Below are positions 16,231 to 24,794 of a DNA stretch of 64,000 nucleotides, piece after piece. Below the pieces are notes generated by a model, which was not told the origin of the DNA, searched no databases, and was given only the letters and a program-made list of their open reading frames with translations. Both the position numbers and the translations under genes were made by a program. This DNA comes from Shewanella sp. MR-4 (GTDB lineage: Bacteria; Pseudomonadota; Gammaproteobacteria; Enterobacterales; Shewanellaceae): contig NC_008321.1 in the NCBI RefSeq assembly GCF_000014685.1, positions 1,857,001 to 1,921,000 on the forward strand. Reading direction: 5' to 3'. Positions within the stretch are counted from its first letter, which is position 1, and the number at the start of each line of letters is the position of its first letter.

Positions 16231-18867
16231 ATGGGTAAATCGCTAGTTATTGTCGAATCACCGGCCAAAGCTAAGACCATTAATAAATATCTTGGCAAAG
16301 AATTCATCGTTAAATCGAGCGTAGGTCACATCCGTGATCTACCTACATCTTCTTCATCTGACGGCACTGAAAAGGTGAAATCCGCCGCAGAAGTCAAGAA
16401 GATGTCGCCAGAAGAAAAGGCGCGATACAAAAAGGTGAAAGAACATCAAGCGCTGGTATCGCGTATGGGCGTTAACCCTGAAAAGGGCTGGGCGGCTAAA
16501 TATCAAATCCTACCGGGTAAAGAGAAAGTTGTTAAAGAGCTACAAGCTTTAGCCGATTCTGCTGACCAAATTTATCTCGCAACGGACTTAGACCGTGAAG
16601 GGGAAGCCATTGCCTGGCACTTGCAAGAGGTGATTGGTGGCGACTCTTCACGGTATCAGCGCGTGGTGTTTAACGAGATAACCAAATCTGCGATTCAAGA
16701 AGCCTTTAGTAAACCTTCAGCCCTTGACACCAATATGGTCAATGCCCAACAGGCACGACGCTTTTTAGATCGCGTCGTCGGCTTTATGGTATCACCGCTG
16801 TTGTGGAAGAAGGTTGCCCGCGGTTTATCGGCTGGACGGGTGCAATCTGTGGCTGTGCGCCTAGTGGTTGAACGTGAAAGCGAAATCAAAGCCTTCGTCC
16901 CAGAAGAATTTTGGGATGTGCATGCTCAGCTGAATACGCCTGCCAGCGAAGCGCTGCGCATGGAAGTGGTTAAGTACTTAGACTCAGCCTTTGAGCCAAC
17001 AAATGAGCAGCAAGCATTAGCCGCCGTTCAGGCCTTATCTTCAGCCAGCTTTAAAGTCATTGCCCGCGAAGATAAAGCCACCCAGAGTAAACCTTCGGCT
17101 CCTTTTATTACCTCCACCTTGCAGCAAGCGGCCAGTACTCGCTTAGGCTTTGGGGTGAAGAAAACCATGATGATGGCGCAGCGTTTGTACGAAGCGGGTC
17201 ACATCACTTATATGCGTACCGACTCCACAAACCTAAGCCAAGAAGCTTTAGACAGTGTGCGTGAGATGATTGGCAAGGAATACGGCGCCAAGTATTTACC
17301 TGCCGAACCGATTCGTTACGGCTCTAAGGAAGGTGCACAAGAGGCGCACGAAGCGATTCGTCCTTCAAATGTGAACGTCGAAGCCGCAGCTTTAACTGAT
17401 ATGGAACGTGATGCGCAGCGCCTTTACGAGCTTATTTGGCGTCAGTTTGTCTCTTGTCAGATGACACCTGCTCAATACGATGCGACTAAACTCACGGTAA
17501 ACGCGGGCGATTACGAACTGAAAGCGACTGGACGTATCCTGCGTTTTGACGGTTGGACCCGTGTTCAAACAGCGCTGAAAAAGAAAAACGAAGAAGACAA
17601 CACACTGCCCTCGGTGAACGAAGGTGATCTGTTGTCTCTGGTCGAATTAGAGCCCAAACAGCACTTTACCAAGCCGCCCGCCAGATACAGCGAAGCGTCA
17701 TTGGTGAAAGAGTTAGAGAAGCGTGGCATTGGCCGGCCATCAACCTATGCCACCATTATTTCGACGATTCAAGAACGGGGTTATGTCAAAGTTGAAAACC
17801 GCCGTTTCTATGCCGAGAAAATGGGTGAAATCGTTAGCGAACGCCTCGTCGGTAGTTTTGCCGAGCTGATGAGCTATGATTTTACCGCCAGCATGGAACA
17901 GACTCTCGATGATGTTGCCAAAGGTGAACTGGATTGGAAAAAAGTCCTCGATGGCTTCTATGCCGACTTCACTAAGCAATTAGAGAAGGCTGAGTTAGCA
18001 CCGGAAGAGGGCGGTATGCGCCTCAATCAAATGGTGATGACTAATATCAAGTGTCCGACTTGCGGCCGTTCAATGGGGATCCGGACTGGCACAACAGGGG
18101 TATTCCTTGGTTGTTCGGGCTACGAGTTGCCACCAAAAGAACGCTGCAAAACTACCATGAACTTAACGCCAGGCATTGAAGCGATAAGCGACAGTGAGGA
18201 TGCCGAGACCGATGCACTGCGTGCCAAGCACCGCTGTGGTATTTGCGGCACGGCGATGGACAGTTATCTTATCGACGAAAAACGCAAACTGCATGTTTGT
18301 GGTAATAACCCTGTTTGTGAGGGCTATGAGGTCGAAGAAGGGCAATTTAAGATCAAAGGTTACGAAGGTCCATTAATCGAATGTGACCGTTGCGGCCATG
18401 ATATGGAACTGAAAAACGGTCGTTTTGGTAAGTATTTCGGTTGTACTAATTCGGAATGTAAGAATACTCGTAAGTTACTGAAAAACGGTGAAGCGGCACC
18501 ACCAAAAGAAGATCCTATCTATCTGCCAGAGCTGAAATGCAGCAAGTCTGATGCGCATTTTGTGCTACGTGATGGCGCGGCAGGGATTTTTTTAGCGGCC
18601 AGTACTTTCCCTAAATCACGGGAAACCCGCGCACCACTGGTTGAAGAGTTAGTGAAATACCGTGAACTGTTATGGCCTAAGTATCAGTATCTTGCCGATG
18701 CACCTATCGCCGATGATGAGGGCAACAAAGCGGCGGTTAAGTTTAGCCGTAAGACCAAAGAGCAATACGTGGCGACCGAAGTTGGCGGTAAAGCAACCGG
18801 GTGGTCGGCTCATTATGTGAATGGTAAATGGGTGACAGAATCGACGGCGAAGAAAGCCAAGAAATAG
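16231..18867 (+). CDS. topA: DNA topoisomerase I (type IA)
   Basis: Relaxes negative supercoils through a transient 5'-phosphotyrosine link. The protein (878 residues from MGKSLVIVES) has the N-terminal Toprim domain (VIVESPAKAKTINKYLG; acidic DLDREGEAIAWH), the catalytic tyrosine in AGHITYMRTDST, and SAGRVQSVAVRLVVERE. Three C-terminal zinc ribbons follow, with CPTCG...C, CGICG...C and CDRCG...C cysteine sets, then a final basic tail. I use the ATG at 16231 because it begins exactly at the conserved Toprim strand. Length matches E. coli TopA (865). It is a single gene with a terminator. Confidence 0.97.
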   Translation: MGKSLVIVESPAKAKTINKYLGKEFIVKSSVGHIRDLPTSSSSDGTEKVKSAAEVKKMSPEEKARYKKVKEHQALVSRMGVNPEKGWAAKYQILPGKEKVVKELQALADSADQIYLATDLDREGEAIAWHLQEVIGGDSSRYQRVVFNEITKSAIQEAFSKPSALDTNMVNAQQARRFLDRVVGFMVSPLLWKKVARGLSAGRVQSVAVRLVVERESEIKAFVPEEFWDVHAQLNTPASEALRMEVVKYLDSAFEPTNEQQALAAVQALSSASFKVIAREDKATQSKPSAPFITSTLQQAASTRLGFGVKKTMMMAQRLYEAGHITYMRTDSTNLSQEALDSVREMIGKEYGAKYLPAEPIRYGSKEGAQEAHEAIRPSNVNVEAAALTDMERDAQRLYELIWRQFVSCQMTPAQYDATKLTVNAGDYELKATGRILRFDGWTRVQTALKKKNEEDNTLPSVNEGDLLSLVELEPKQHFTKPPARYSEASLVKELEKRGIGRPSTYATIISTIQERGYVKVENRRFYAEKMGEIVSERLVGSFAELMSYDFTASMEQTLDDVAKGELDWKKVLDGFYADFTKQLEKAELAPEEGGMRLNQMVMTNIKCPTCGRSMGIRTGTTGVFLGCSGYELPPKERCKTTMNLTPGIEAISDSEDAETDALRAKHRCGICGTAMDSYLIDEKRKLHVCGNNPVCEGYEVEEGQFKIKGYEGPLIECDRCGHDMELKNGRFGKYFGCTNSECKNTRKLLKNGEAAPPKEDPIYLPELKCSKSDAHFVLRDGAAGIFLAASTFPKSRETRAPLVEELVKYRELLWPKYQYLADAPIADDEGNKAAVKFSRKTKEQYVATEVGGKATGWSAHYVNGKWVTESTAKKAKK

Positions 18868-18906
18868 TTCCTCGATAATCGTACTATTGTTTGTGTATTT
18901 GCAAAT

Positions 18907-18934
18907 GGGCTCACTTTAAGTGGGCCCGTTTTGT
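18907..18934 (+). terminator. Terminator of topA
   Basis: A 9-bp stem (18907-18915 with 18919-18927, one G-U pair) is followed by GTTTTGTT, 40 bases beyond the topA stop codon. Confidence 0.8.
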
Positions 18935-19020
18935 TATCTATGCCCGCAAGATTAAACAGCAATAAAGATGAAAAGTTGAGAGGGATAAGACTTTTAGTCT
19001 AGTGGTACATCCCTAAGCAT

Positions 19021-19048
19021 AAAAAAGCCAAGTCACTGACTTGGCTTT
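19021..19048 (-). terminator. Terminator of the coiled-coil membrane protein gene
   Basis: On the minus strand, AAGCCAAGT pairs with ACTTGGCTT and is followed by a T-run (plus-strand A-run 19021-19026). It lies about 37 bases past the stop codon of the 19085-19864 gene. Confidence 0.88.
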
Positions 19049-19084
19049 CTGAGAGGTAAATTTATTTAAAATATCAATGCCTTA

Positions 19085-19864
19085 TCACCATTTCTTCTTC
19101 GGTTGAAACAACATATCGATATCATCTTCTTCATTTTTGGATTTAGGTGCGCTCGGAGCCGAGAGTTTTTGTGCACCCATAATCTCATCTAACAGCATCT
19201 TGGCTTCATCGACCTTACGGGCAATAAAGGGATCATTGGGCGTTTGCGCTTTAATGGCATGTAATGTTGCTAATGCTTTCGTGACCATTTGTTTAGATGA
19301 GCCATACTGCTTCATAAAGCTTGCTGCGCGTGCGCGCGACAGCATGGAGTCAACGTTAATTCTGAGCTGTAAGCTGTCGATACGATTCTCTTCCTGGGCA
19401 AAAATATTCGGATCGACTCGGCCTTTATTGTGCTCGGCACGTAAAATGGCTTTTAGCTTTTTAAGTGTTTGTACTAACACTAAGATCTGTTTGTCATTAT
19501 CCGGCAATCTAAAATTCTCGATGGGGGGCATCTGTGGAGTGTTAGATTGTAAAGATTCGATTTGTGATTTCAGATCGGTAAGGCGACGTTGAAAATCCGA
19601 TTGCTGTTGACTCGCACTTAAAGTGGTGGCGATTTCTAACGCTTCTTGCACACGACGATAGAGCACTAAAATGATGTGTGTACTGCAAGGGATCATCCCT
19701 GTGTTGGATAATACGGTTTCCGTTTCATCAATAATTGCGCGTTGACGGGCAAATTCTATGCGACGTTCAGCCTCAGCACGTTCTTTTTGTTGTTGTATAA
19801 CGTTAATTCCGATAACAAGCAGTAAAAGTGCACCGATGAGGATCAGAACCAAGGTGAATGTCAT
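19085..19864 (-). CDS. Membrane-anchored coiled-coil protein of unknown function
   Basis: A 259-residue protein with one N-terminal membrane helix (about residues 3-23, TLVLILIGALLLLVIGINVI). A highly charged helical body follows (QQQKERAEAERRIEFARQRA, and another helical stretch around 80-110), then a lysine-rich C-terminus ending FQPKKKW. The orientation is probably N-terminus in the membrane with the body in the cytoplasm. I do not recognise a named family; related proteins appear to sit between topA and cysB in Shewanella-like genomes (recollection, not checked). No catalytic motif is seen. It is divergent from cysB and has its own terminator. Confidence 0.75.
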   Translation of the reverse strand: MTFTLVLILIGALLLLVIGINVIQQQKERAEAERRIEFARQRAIIDETETVLSNTGMIPCSTHIILVLYRRVQEALEIATTLSASQQQSDFQRRLTDLKSQIESLQSNTPQMPPIENFRLPDNDKQILVLVQTLKKLKAILRAEHNKGRVDPNIFAQEENRIDSLQLRINVDSMLSRARAASFMKQYGSSKQMVTKALATLHAIKAQTPNDPFIARKVDEAKMLLDEIMGAQKLSAPSAPKSKNEEDDIDMLFQPKKKW

Positions 19865-20091
19865 AGCTGTTCCATTATTTATCTAATTGGGCTAATGCTA
19901 CAATAAATCAATAAACTAGCATAGTTATCTTAGCCTAGGTTATCATTTCTGTCGTATGAAACTTAAGACTTGTGCTCTATATTCCGATTTGCTTTAATTT
20001 TTACTATATACTATAACGATTGATTATAGCTGATACTGAGTTGCGCCAATTTCGCCAATCCAATTCAGCCTGTTTGAGACAAGGACATAAG

Positions 20092-21066
20092 ATGAAACTG
20101 CAACAGCTCAGGTATATTGCTGAGGTCGTCAAACACAACCTTAACGTATCGGCCACAGCGGAAAATTTATATACATCGCAACCTGGGATCAGTAAGCAAG
20201 TTCGCATGTTGGAAGATGAATTAGGTATTCAAATCTTCGGTCGCAGCGGTAAACATTTGACCCATGTGACACCTGCTGGCCAACAGGTGATTAACATTGC
20301 CAATGACATCTTAGGCAAAGTCGAAAGCATTAAAAAAGTATCTGAAGAATACACTAAACCTGATCAAGGCGAGCTGAATATTGCGACGACGGATACACAA
20401 GCGCGGTATGCGTTACCCCATATCATTCGTCAATTCATCGACCGTTATCCCAAAGTCAATTTACATATGCATCAAGGCACGCCATCGCAGATCAGCGAGC
20501 AAGCGGCCCGCGGAGATGCTGACTTTGCGATTGCCACCGAAGCGATGCACTTGTATTCCGACTTAATCATGTTGCCTTGTTACCATTGGAATCGTTCGGT
20601 TGTGGTTCCCAAAGATCATCCATTGGCGACCCGTACCCATATCAGTATCGAAGATTTAGCCCGTTTCCCATTAGTCACTTATGTGTTTGGATTCGATCGC
20701 GCCTCGGAGATTGAAAAAGCCTTTAACCGGGCCAACCTCGAGCCGCGGGTGGTCTTTAGTGCGACCAGCGCCGATGTGCTGAAAACCTATGTACGTTTAG
20801 GCTTAGGGGTTGGGGTGATTGCCTCGATGGCGATTGATCCTAATATCGATAAGGACCTCGTCGCTATCGATGCAGGCCATCTATTTGCCCACAGTACCAC
20901 TAAGATTGGTTTTAGGAAGGGCAGTTTCTTACGTAGCTATATGTATGACTTTATTCAGCACTTTGCACCGCATTTGACTCGCGATGTCGTTGAAAAGGCC
21001 GTGGCATTACGCGATCAGCAATTAATCGATGAAATGTTTGCCGATAAAAATCTGCCAATGCGTTGA
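20092..21066 (+). CDS. cysB: LysR-family regulator of cysteine biosynthesis CysB
   Basis: Transcription activator of sulfate assimilation and cysteine biosynthesis genes, responsive to N-acetylserine. The 324-residue product begins MKLQQLRYIAEVVKHNLNVS with a winged helix-turn-helix (SATAENLYTSQPGISKQVRMLEDELG) typical of CysB, and its effector domain contains TTDTQARYALPHII and LGLGVGVIASMA, also CysB-like. The ATG at 20092 is favoured by AAGGACATAAG just before it and by the family start; an upstream in-frame start at 20020 would add 24 unrelated residues. A strong bidirectional terminator follows. CysB in E. coli is likewise near topA, which supports the assignment. Confidence 0.95.
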   Translation: MKLQQLRYIAEVVKHNLNVSATAENLYTSQPGISKQVRMLEDELGIQIFGRSGKHLTHVTPAGQQVINIANDILGKVESIKKVSEEYTKPDQGELNIATTDTQARYALPHIIRQFIDRYPKVNLHMHQGTPSQISEQAARGDADFAIATEAMHLYSDLIMLPCYHWNRSVVVPKDHPLATRTHISIEDLARFPLVTYVFGFDRASEIEKAFNRANLEPRVVFSATSADVLKTYVRLGLGVGVIASMAIDPNIDKDLVAIDAGHLFAHSTTKIGFRKGSFLRSYMYDFIQHFAPHLTRDVVEKAVALRDQQLIDEMFADKNLPMR

Positions 21067-21090
21067 TTTATCGTGAATCAAACACAATAA

Positions 21091-21120
21091 AAATGCCGCA
21101 ATAGATGCGGCATTTTTTTA
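21091..21120. terminator. Terminator between cysB and the LuxR-type regulator
   Basis: AAATGCCGCA (21091-21100) pairs with TGCGGCATTT (21106-21115) around a 5-base loop and is followed by T-rich sequence. The stem begins with an A-run, so it can act for both convergent genes. Confidence 0.88.
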
Positions 21121-21146
21121 TGAGTATTGAATTGTGGTAACTAGGA

Positions 21147-21809
21147 TTAGCTTAAATCGACTTTATCCATTTCAAGCTGGCCTAAAGCAATAACGGCTTG
21201 AGTACGATTACGCACGCCTAGCTTTCTAAAAATGGCAGTCGCATGAGCTTTGATGGTGGCCTCAGAAACGCCTAAGTCATAGGCGATTTGCTTGTTAAGC
21301 AAACCTTCGGCAAACATCTGCAACACTTTATATTGTTGCGGTGTGAGATCGGAGAGTTTACTGGCCATCTTATCCGTATCATCATCCTCAATCGGAATGA
21401 TTTCAGCCCCTGCGGGTAACCAGATATCCCCAAATAATACGGCGGTGAGTGCTTCTTTTAAGGTTTCCATCGATGCCGATTTAGGAATGAATCCACTGCC
21501 ACCATAGTGAATCGCACGGCTAATAGTATTGATATCCTCATGGGCCGAAATCACCACTACTGGCAGTTCGGGATAATGTGAGCGCAGATGGATCAGCGTC
21601 GAATAGCCGTGTGATCCAGGCATTTGCAGATCCAGCAAAACCAAGTCGTAACTCACATTTTGTGAATCTAATACGGATTGCAAAGCATCGGCACTGTCAG
21701 CTTCATACCACTGTGCGTGTTCAAAGGCGCTACTGAGGGCTTGGCGTAGTGCATTTCGAAACAATGGATGGTCATCGGCAATAATTATTTTTAAGTTTTC
21801 TAGCTTCAT
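21147..21809 (-). CDS. NarL/FixJ-type response regulator
   Basis: A 220-residue response regulator. It has a receiver domain (acidic pair in IIADDHPLFRNAL; probable phosphoacceptor Asp in VLLDLQMPGSHG; Lys in FIPKSAS) and a C-terminal LuxR-type helix-turn-helix (LTPQQYKVLQMFAEGLLNKQIAYDLGVSEATIKAHATAIFRKLGVRNRTQAV). The 'LNKQIA..L..SEATIKAH' core is diagnostic. No histidine kinase gene is adjacent, so its partner is unknown. It is convergent with cysB, sharing a terminator. Confidence 0.85.
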   Translation of the reverse strand: MKLENLKIIIADDHPLFRNALRQALSSAFEHAQWYEADSADALQSVLDSQNVSYDLVLLDLQMPGSHGYSTLIHLRSHYPELPVVVISAHEDINTISRAIHYGGSGFIPKSASMETLKEALTAVLFGDIWLPAGAEIIPIEDDDTDKMASKLSDLTPQQYKVLQMFAEGLLNKQIAYDLGVSEATIKAHATAIFRKLGVRNRTQAVIALGQLEMDKVDLS

Positions 21810-22029
21810 GGCTTTGTTGGTTATGTTCGTGGCACGTGAAGATTAAACCCAATGTAACAGAAAAGTAATCAAGGATCCTATTGCTTTATGCAGTAAGATT
21901 GACAAAATTTTTATATGTTTCTGGTTGTTATACTTTTGTCTATCAAAAATGTGCGAGAAATTTGAAGAAAAATAAGCCCCAAAACCAGAGTGTTTAAGGG
22001 CTAGAGTGCGTTATTGGGCTGCTTAAATC

Positions 22030-22461
22030 TTATTCAGCAGTCCACACTTGAGTTGGGTGGCGTTGTTCGTCAACCGCAACAAAGGTGAATACACCACGAA
22101 TGGCGTGTTCGCGGTGATCTTGATACATGTCTTCGACGAAAATATTCACTTCGACCTTTAACGAGGTATTTCCCACATGGATCACGCGGGCGATAAGTTC
22201 AGCTAAGGTGCCTGCGGGAATCGGTTTTTTAAAGTCGATTCTGTCGGAGCTGACGGTCACTAAGGTTTTGCGGCAAAAGCGAGTCGCCGCAATAAAAGCG
22301 GTTTCATCCATCCAAGCTAACGCTTCGCCACCGAATAAGGTGTTGTGGTGATTGGTGATAGAAGGAAATACGGCTTTGATCACCCGCGCTTCGGATTGAT
22401 TGATCCGCTGTTCGATGGCGTCAGAAAAGGCAGGGCGGCTAGAGTCGAGCGAGTTTGGCAT
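22030..22461 (-). CDS. Hotdog-fold acyl-CoA thioesterase
   Basis: A 143-residue hotdog-fold protein of the YciA/BACH acyl-CoA hydrolase type, which hydrolyses acyl-CoA to free acid and CoA. Key region: NHHNTLFGGEALAWMDETAFIAA, where the Asp in the WMDE helix is the catalytic acid of this family, followed by RIDFKKPIPAGTLAELIARV and a conserved C-terminal strand. The ribosome-binding sequence AGGTT lies before the ATG. It lies on the same strand as aroH but 150 bases downstream of it, with aroH's terminator between them, so it is probably transcribed separately. Confidence 0.82.
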   Translation of the reverse strand: MPNSLDSSRPAFSDAIEQRINQSEARVIKAVFPSITNHHNTLFGGEALAWMDETAFIAATRFCRKTLVTVSSDRIDFKKPIPAGTLAELIARVIHVGNTSLKVEVNIFVEDMYQDHREHAIRGVFTFVAVDEQRHPTQVWTAE

Positions 22462-22563
22462 ACGGCAACCTGAGGTTATGCATTTTTAAAGAGGCGCAAT
22501 TATAGTGAGTTTTCAATTTGAATGGTAGAAAACGCCTATATCGTTAGGTGTTAAGGTAAAACG

Positions 22564-22595
22564 AAAAGAAAAAAGGCTTCCAGTGGAAGCCTTTT
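22564..22595 (-). terminator. Terminator of aroH
   Basis: On the minus strand, a stem of GAAAAGGCTTCC-type sequence (AAAAGGCTTC with GAAGCCTTTT) is followed by a T-run. It lies 17 bases past the aroH stop codon. Confidence 0.88.
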
Positions 22596-22611
22596 CATAT
22601 TTTCAATCGAC

Positions 22612-23676
22612 TTATTTGCCGAGGAACTCACGTCTATCACGGGAGGCTTTAGCCAGATCGCGCAGTAATTTCTCCGAGTCATCCCAATGCAGGCAAGCAT
22701 CTGTGATGCTTTGGCCGTAACACAGAGGTTGACCCTCAACCACTTTTTGATTGCCTTCCTGTAAGAAACTTTCTGCCATCACCCCGGCAATCGCCGTGCT
22801 GCCCGCGCGCATTTGCGCCATGATATTATCGGCAACCACAAGCTGCTTCAGGTGGTTCTTTTCACTGTTGCCGTGGCTAAAATCGACTACCACGCGCGGC
22901 GTCACATTGACCGACTCAAGCTTTAATCTTGCTTCTTCAATATCTTGCTCAAAGTAATTCGGTTTTTTGCCGCCACGTAAAATGATATGCCCGTAAGGAT
23001 TACCATGGGTGCGATACACCGACATGGCGCCATCTTTATCCGGTGAATAGAAGATATGTGGCACTTTTGCTGCGCGCACCGCATCGACGGCGATATTAAT
23101 ATTGCCATCGGTACCGTTTTTAAAGCCAACGGGGCAGGAGAGCGCCGAGGCCATTTCGCGGTGAACTTGGCTTTCGGTGGTGCGGGCACCGATAGCGCCC
23201 CAGGTGATTAAATCGGCAATATATTGACCATTCACCATGTCTAAAAATTCGGTGGCAATCGGTAACTTCAGTTCAGTAATTTGCTGCAGTAACTCACGGG
23301 CAATACGTAATCCTTTATTTGGCTCGAAGCTGCCATCTAAATCAGGATCGGAGATTAACCCTTTCCAACCGACGATAGTGCGGGGTTTTTCAAAATACAC
23401 ACGCATTAAAATGCAGAGATCGTCTTTTAACTCTTGGTGCAATACCGCTAAACGGCGAGCGTAGTCGAGGGCGGCTTGAGTATCATGGATTGAGCAGGGG
23501 CCAATGATCACTAATAGGCGTTGATCTTCGCCCATAATAATGGCTTCGACTTCACGACGTTGTTGTACGAGATAATCGGCTGCATCTTGGGTTAACGGGT
23601 ACTCAGATGCCAGTTGTGCAGGTGAGATGACTTTAGCTAATAAGGAAGTGCGTAATTCGTCTGTTTTAATGGTCAT
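22612..23676 (-). CDS. aroH: 3-deoxy-7-phosphoheptulonate (DAHP) synthase, AroH-like
   Basis: First committed step of the shikimate pathway: phosphoenolpyruvate plus erythrose-4-phosphate to DAHP. The 354-residue type I enzyme has the core motifs LLVIIGPCSIHD, MRVYFEKPRTIVGWKGLISDPD, GAIGARTTESQVHREMASALSCPVGFKNGTDG, YGHIILRGGKKPNY and VVDFSHGNSEKNH. Among the E. coli paralogues the N-terminus (MTIKTDELRTSLLAKVISPAQLASEYP) looks most like AroH, and the neighbouring ppsR matches the E. coli order ppsA-ppsR-aroH. A tryptophan-sensitive isoenzyme is therefore likely, but the feedback residues were not examined individually. Confidence 0.93.
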   Translation of the reverse strand: MTIKTDELRTSLLAKVISPAQLASEYPLTQDAADYLVQQRREVEAIIMGEDQRLLVIIGPCSIHDTQAALDYARRLAVLHQELKDDLCILMRVYFEKPRTIVGWKGLISDPDLDGSFEPNKGLRIARELLQQITELKLPIATEFLDMVNGQYIADLITWGAIGARTTESQVHREMASALSCPVGFKNGTDGNINIAVDAVRAAKVPHIFYSPDKDGAMSVYRTHGNPYGHIILRGGKKPNYFEQDIEEARLKLESVNVTPRVVVDFSHGNSEKNHLKQLVVADNIMAQMRAGSTAIAGVMAESFLQEGNQKVVEGQPLCYGQSITDACLHWDDSEKLLRDLAKASRDRREFLGK

Positions 23677-23723
23677 TCAAAATACCGAGCTTGCGTGCGG
23701 CGCTTTTCGCCAGATTGCATCGG

Positions 23724-23786
23724 ATTATAACGAATCGAACAGCATTGCACAGTGCCAATTGTGTTAATTGTCGGCAACTGTGCAAT
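23724..23786 (-). promoter_or_regulatory. aroH promoter region with 10-bp inverted repeat
   Basis: On the minus strand a TATAAT -10 word lies at 23729-23724. Upstream, ATTGCACAGT (23744-23753) and ACTGTGCAAT (23777-23786) form a perfect 10-bp inverted repeat with a 23-base centre. The promoter-proximal arm covers the expected -35 position. This looks like an operator, perhaps for an aromatic amino acid regulator, but it does not match the TrpR consensus. Confidence 0.5.
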
Positions 23787-23857
23787 GAATTTGATTTAAG
23801 TTAGACCTATTTAGCCTAAATCGAGAGACTCGATTGCCTCGTTCGAAATCATCAAGA

Positions 23858-24670
23858 TTAGAACATATGACGTTCTAAGCCTGTCACGTCCAAAATCTTA
23901 GTGGCGATTTCTTCGACAGAGTGGTTGGTGGTGTCGATATAAGGAATACGTTCACGTTTGAACATCATCTCGACTTCTTTGACCTCTAAACGACACTGCT
24001 TTAAGGACGAATAGCGGCTGTTTTCCATGCGGCTTTGGCGGATTTCATGTAAACGCACCGGATCGATGGTTAAGCCGAACAACTTCTTCTTATTGCGTTT
24101 TAACGCTTCGGGCAATTTGAGGTTATCCATATCGTCTTCGGTGAACGGATAGTTGGCCGCTTTAATACCAAACTGCATCGATAAATAGAGGCTAGACGGG
24201 GTTTTGCCGCAGCGAGACACGCCAAGCAGGATTAAATCGGCCTGATCCATATGTTTCATGGTTTGGCCATCGTCATTGTCCATCGCAAAATTGATGGCAT
24301 CGATACGGGCTTCGTAGCCGTGATTGGCTTTTCCGTGGGTGCGATGTAACACCGGAGAGGCGCTAACGCCTAAATGTTGTTCAAGTGGTGCAACGAAGGT
24401 ATTTAAAAAATCGTAATCGAGGCCTTCACTCGAATAAATAATGTCCCGAATTTCAGGTTTGACGATCGAATGGAACACTAACGGCCGTTCACCTGTTGTA
24501 ATAAAACAATCATTAATTTGTCGTTTAACGTTCTCTGCTTTTGCCAATGTTTCAACAAATGGAATTGTAAGTGACTCAAATTCTAATGGAAATTGCGAGA
24601 GTACTGCATGCCCAAAAACCTCAGCTGTGATCGCTGTCCCGTCGGAGATGTAAAATACCTTTGGTGCCAT
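23858..24670 (-). CDS. ppsR: PEP synthetase regulatory protein (kinase/pyrophosphorylase)
   Basis: A bifunctional DUF299 enzyme that inactivates PpsA by ADP-dependent phosphorylation of its threonine and reactivates it by phosphorolysis. The 270-residue protein begins with the conserved [22 protein letters not shown] and has the P-loop-like [18 protein letters not shown]. The C-terminal part contains [16 protein letters not shown], and the final segment [16 protein letters not shown] is also typical. It is divergent from ppsA, with a 124-base gap containing a HexR-like site. A good AGAGGT ribosome-binding site precedes its ATG. Confidence 0.95.
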
Positions 24671-24683
24671 ACTGACCTCTTGT

Positions 24684-24698
24684 AGTAATAAAATTACA
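24684..24698. promoter_or_regulatory. HexR-like palindrome in the ppsR/ppsA intergenic region
   Basis: AGTAATAAAATTACA differs at one base from the HexR consensus as I remember it (TGTAATwwwATTACA). It sits upstream of the ppsA -35 element, where an activator would bind. HexR is known to act on central carbon genes in Shewanella; the site itself is read from sequence only. Confidence 0.65.
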
Positions 24699-24712
24699 AA
24701 TAAAATTATAGA

Positions 24713-24741
24713 TTTACGCTGCTTCGGCGGGAGTGTAAAAT
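24713..24741 (+). promoter_or_regulatory. Putative sigma-70 promoter of ppsA
   Basis: TTTACG (24713-24718) and TAAAAT (24736-24741) are separated by 17 bases, giving a -10 that ends 53 bases before the GTG start. The -35 is weak, which fits an activator-dependent promoter with the HexR-like site 14 bases upstream of it. Confidence 0.4.
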
Positions 24742-24794
24742 GCCGCTGCCCTCGTGTGAAGGGGCCACTGAAATAAACTTGCGGAGATAGAACT

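Noticed and set aside
21974..22020. Weak hairpin downstream of the thioesterase gene as terminator
   Set aside because: Only a short AGCCC/GGGCT pairing with a long loop; too weak to list.
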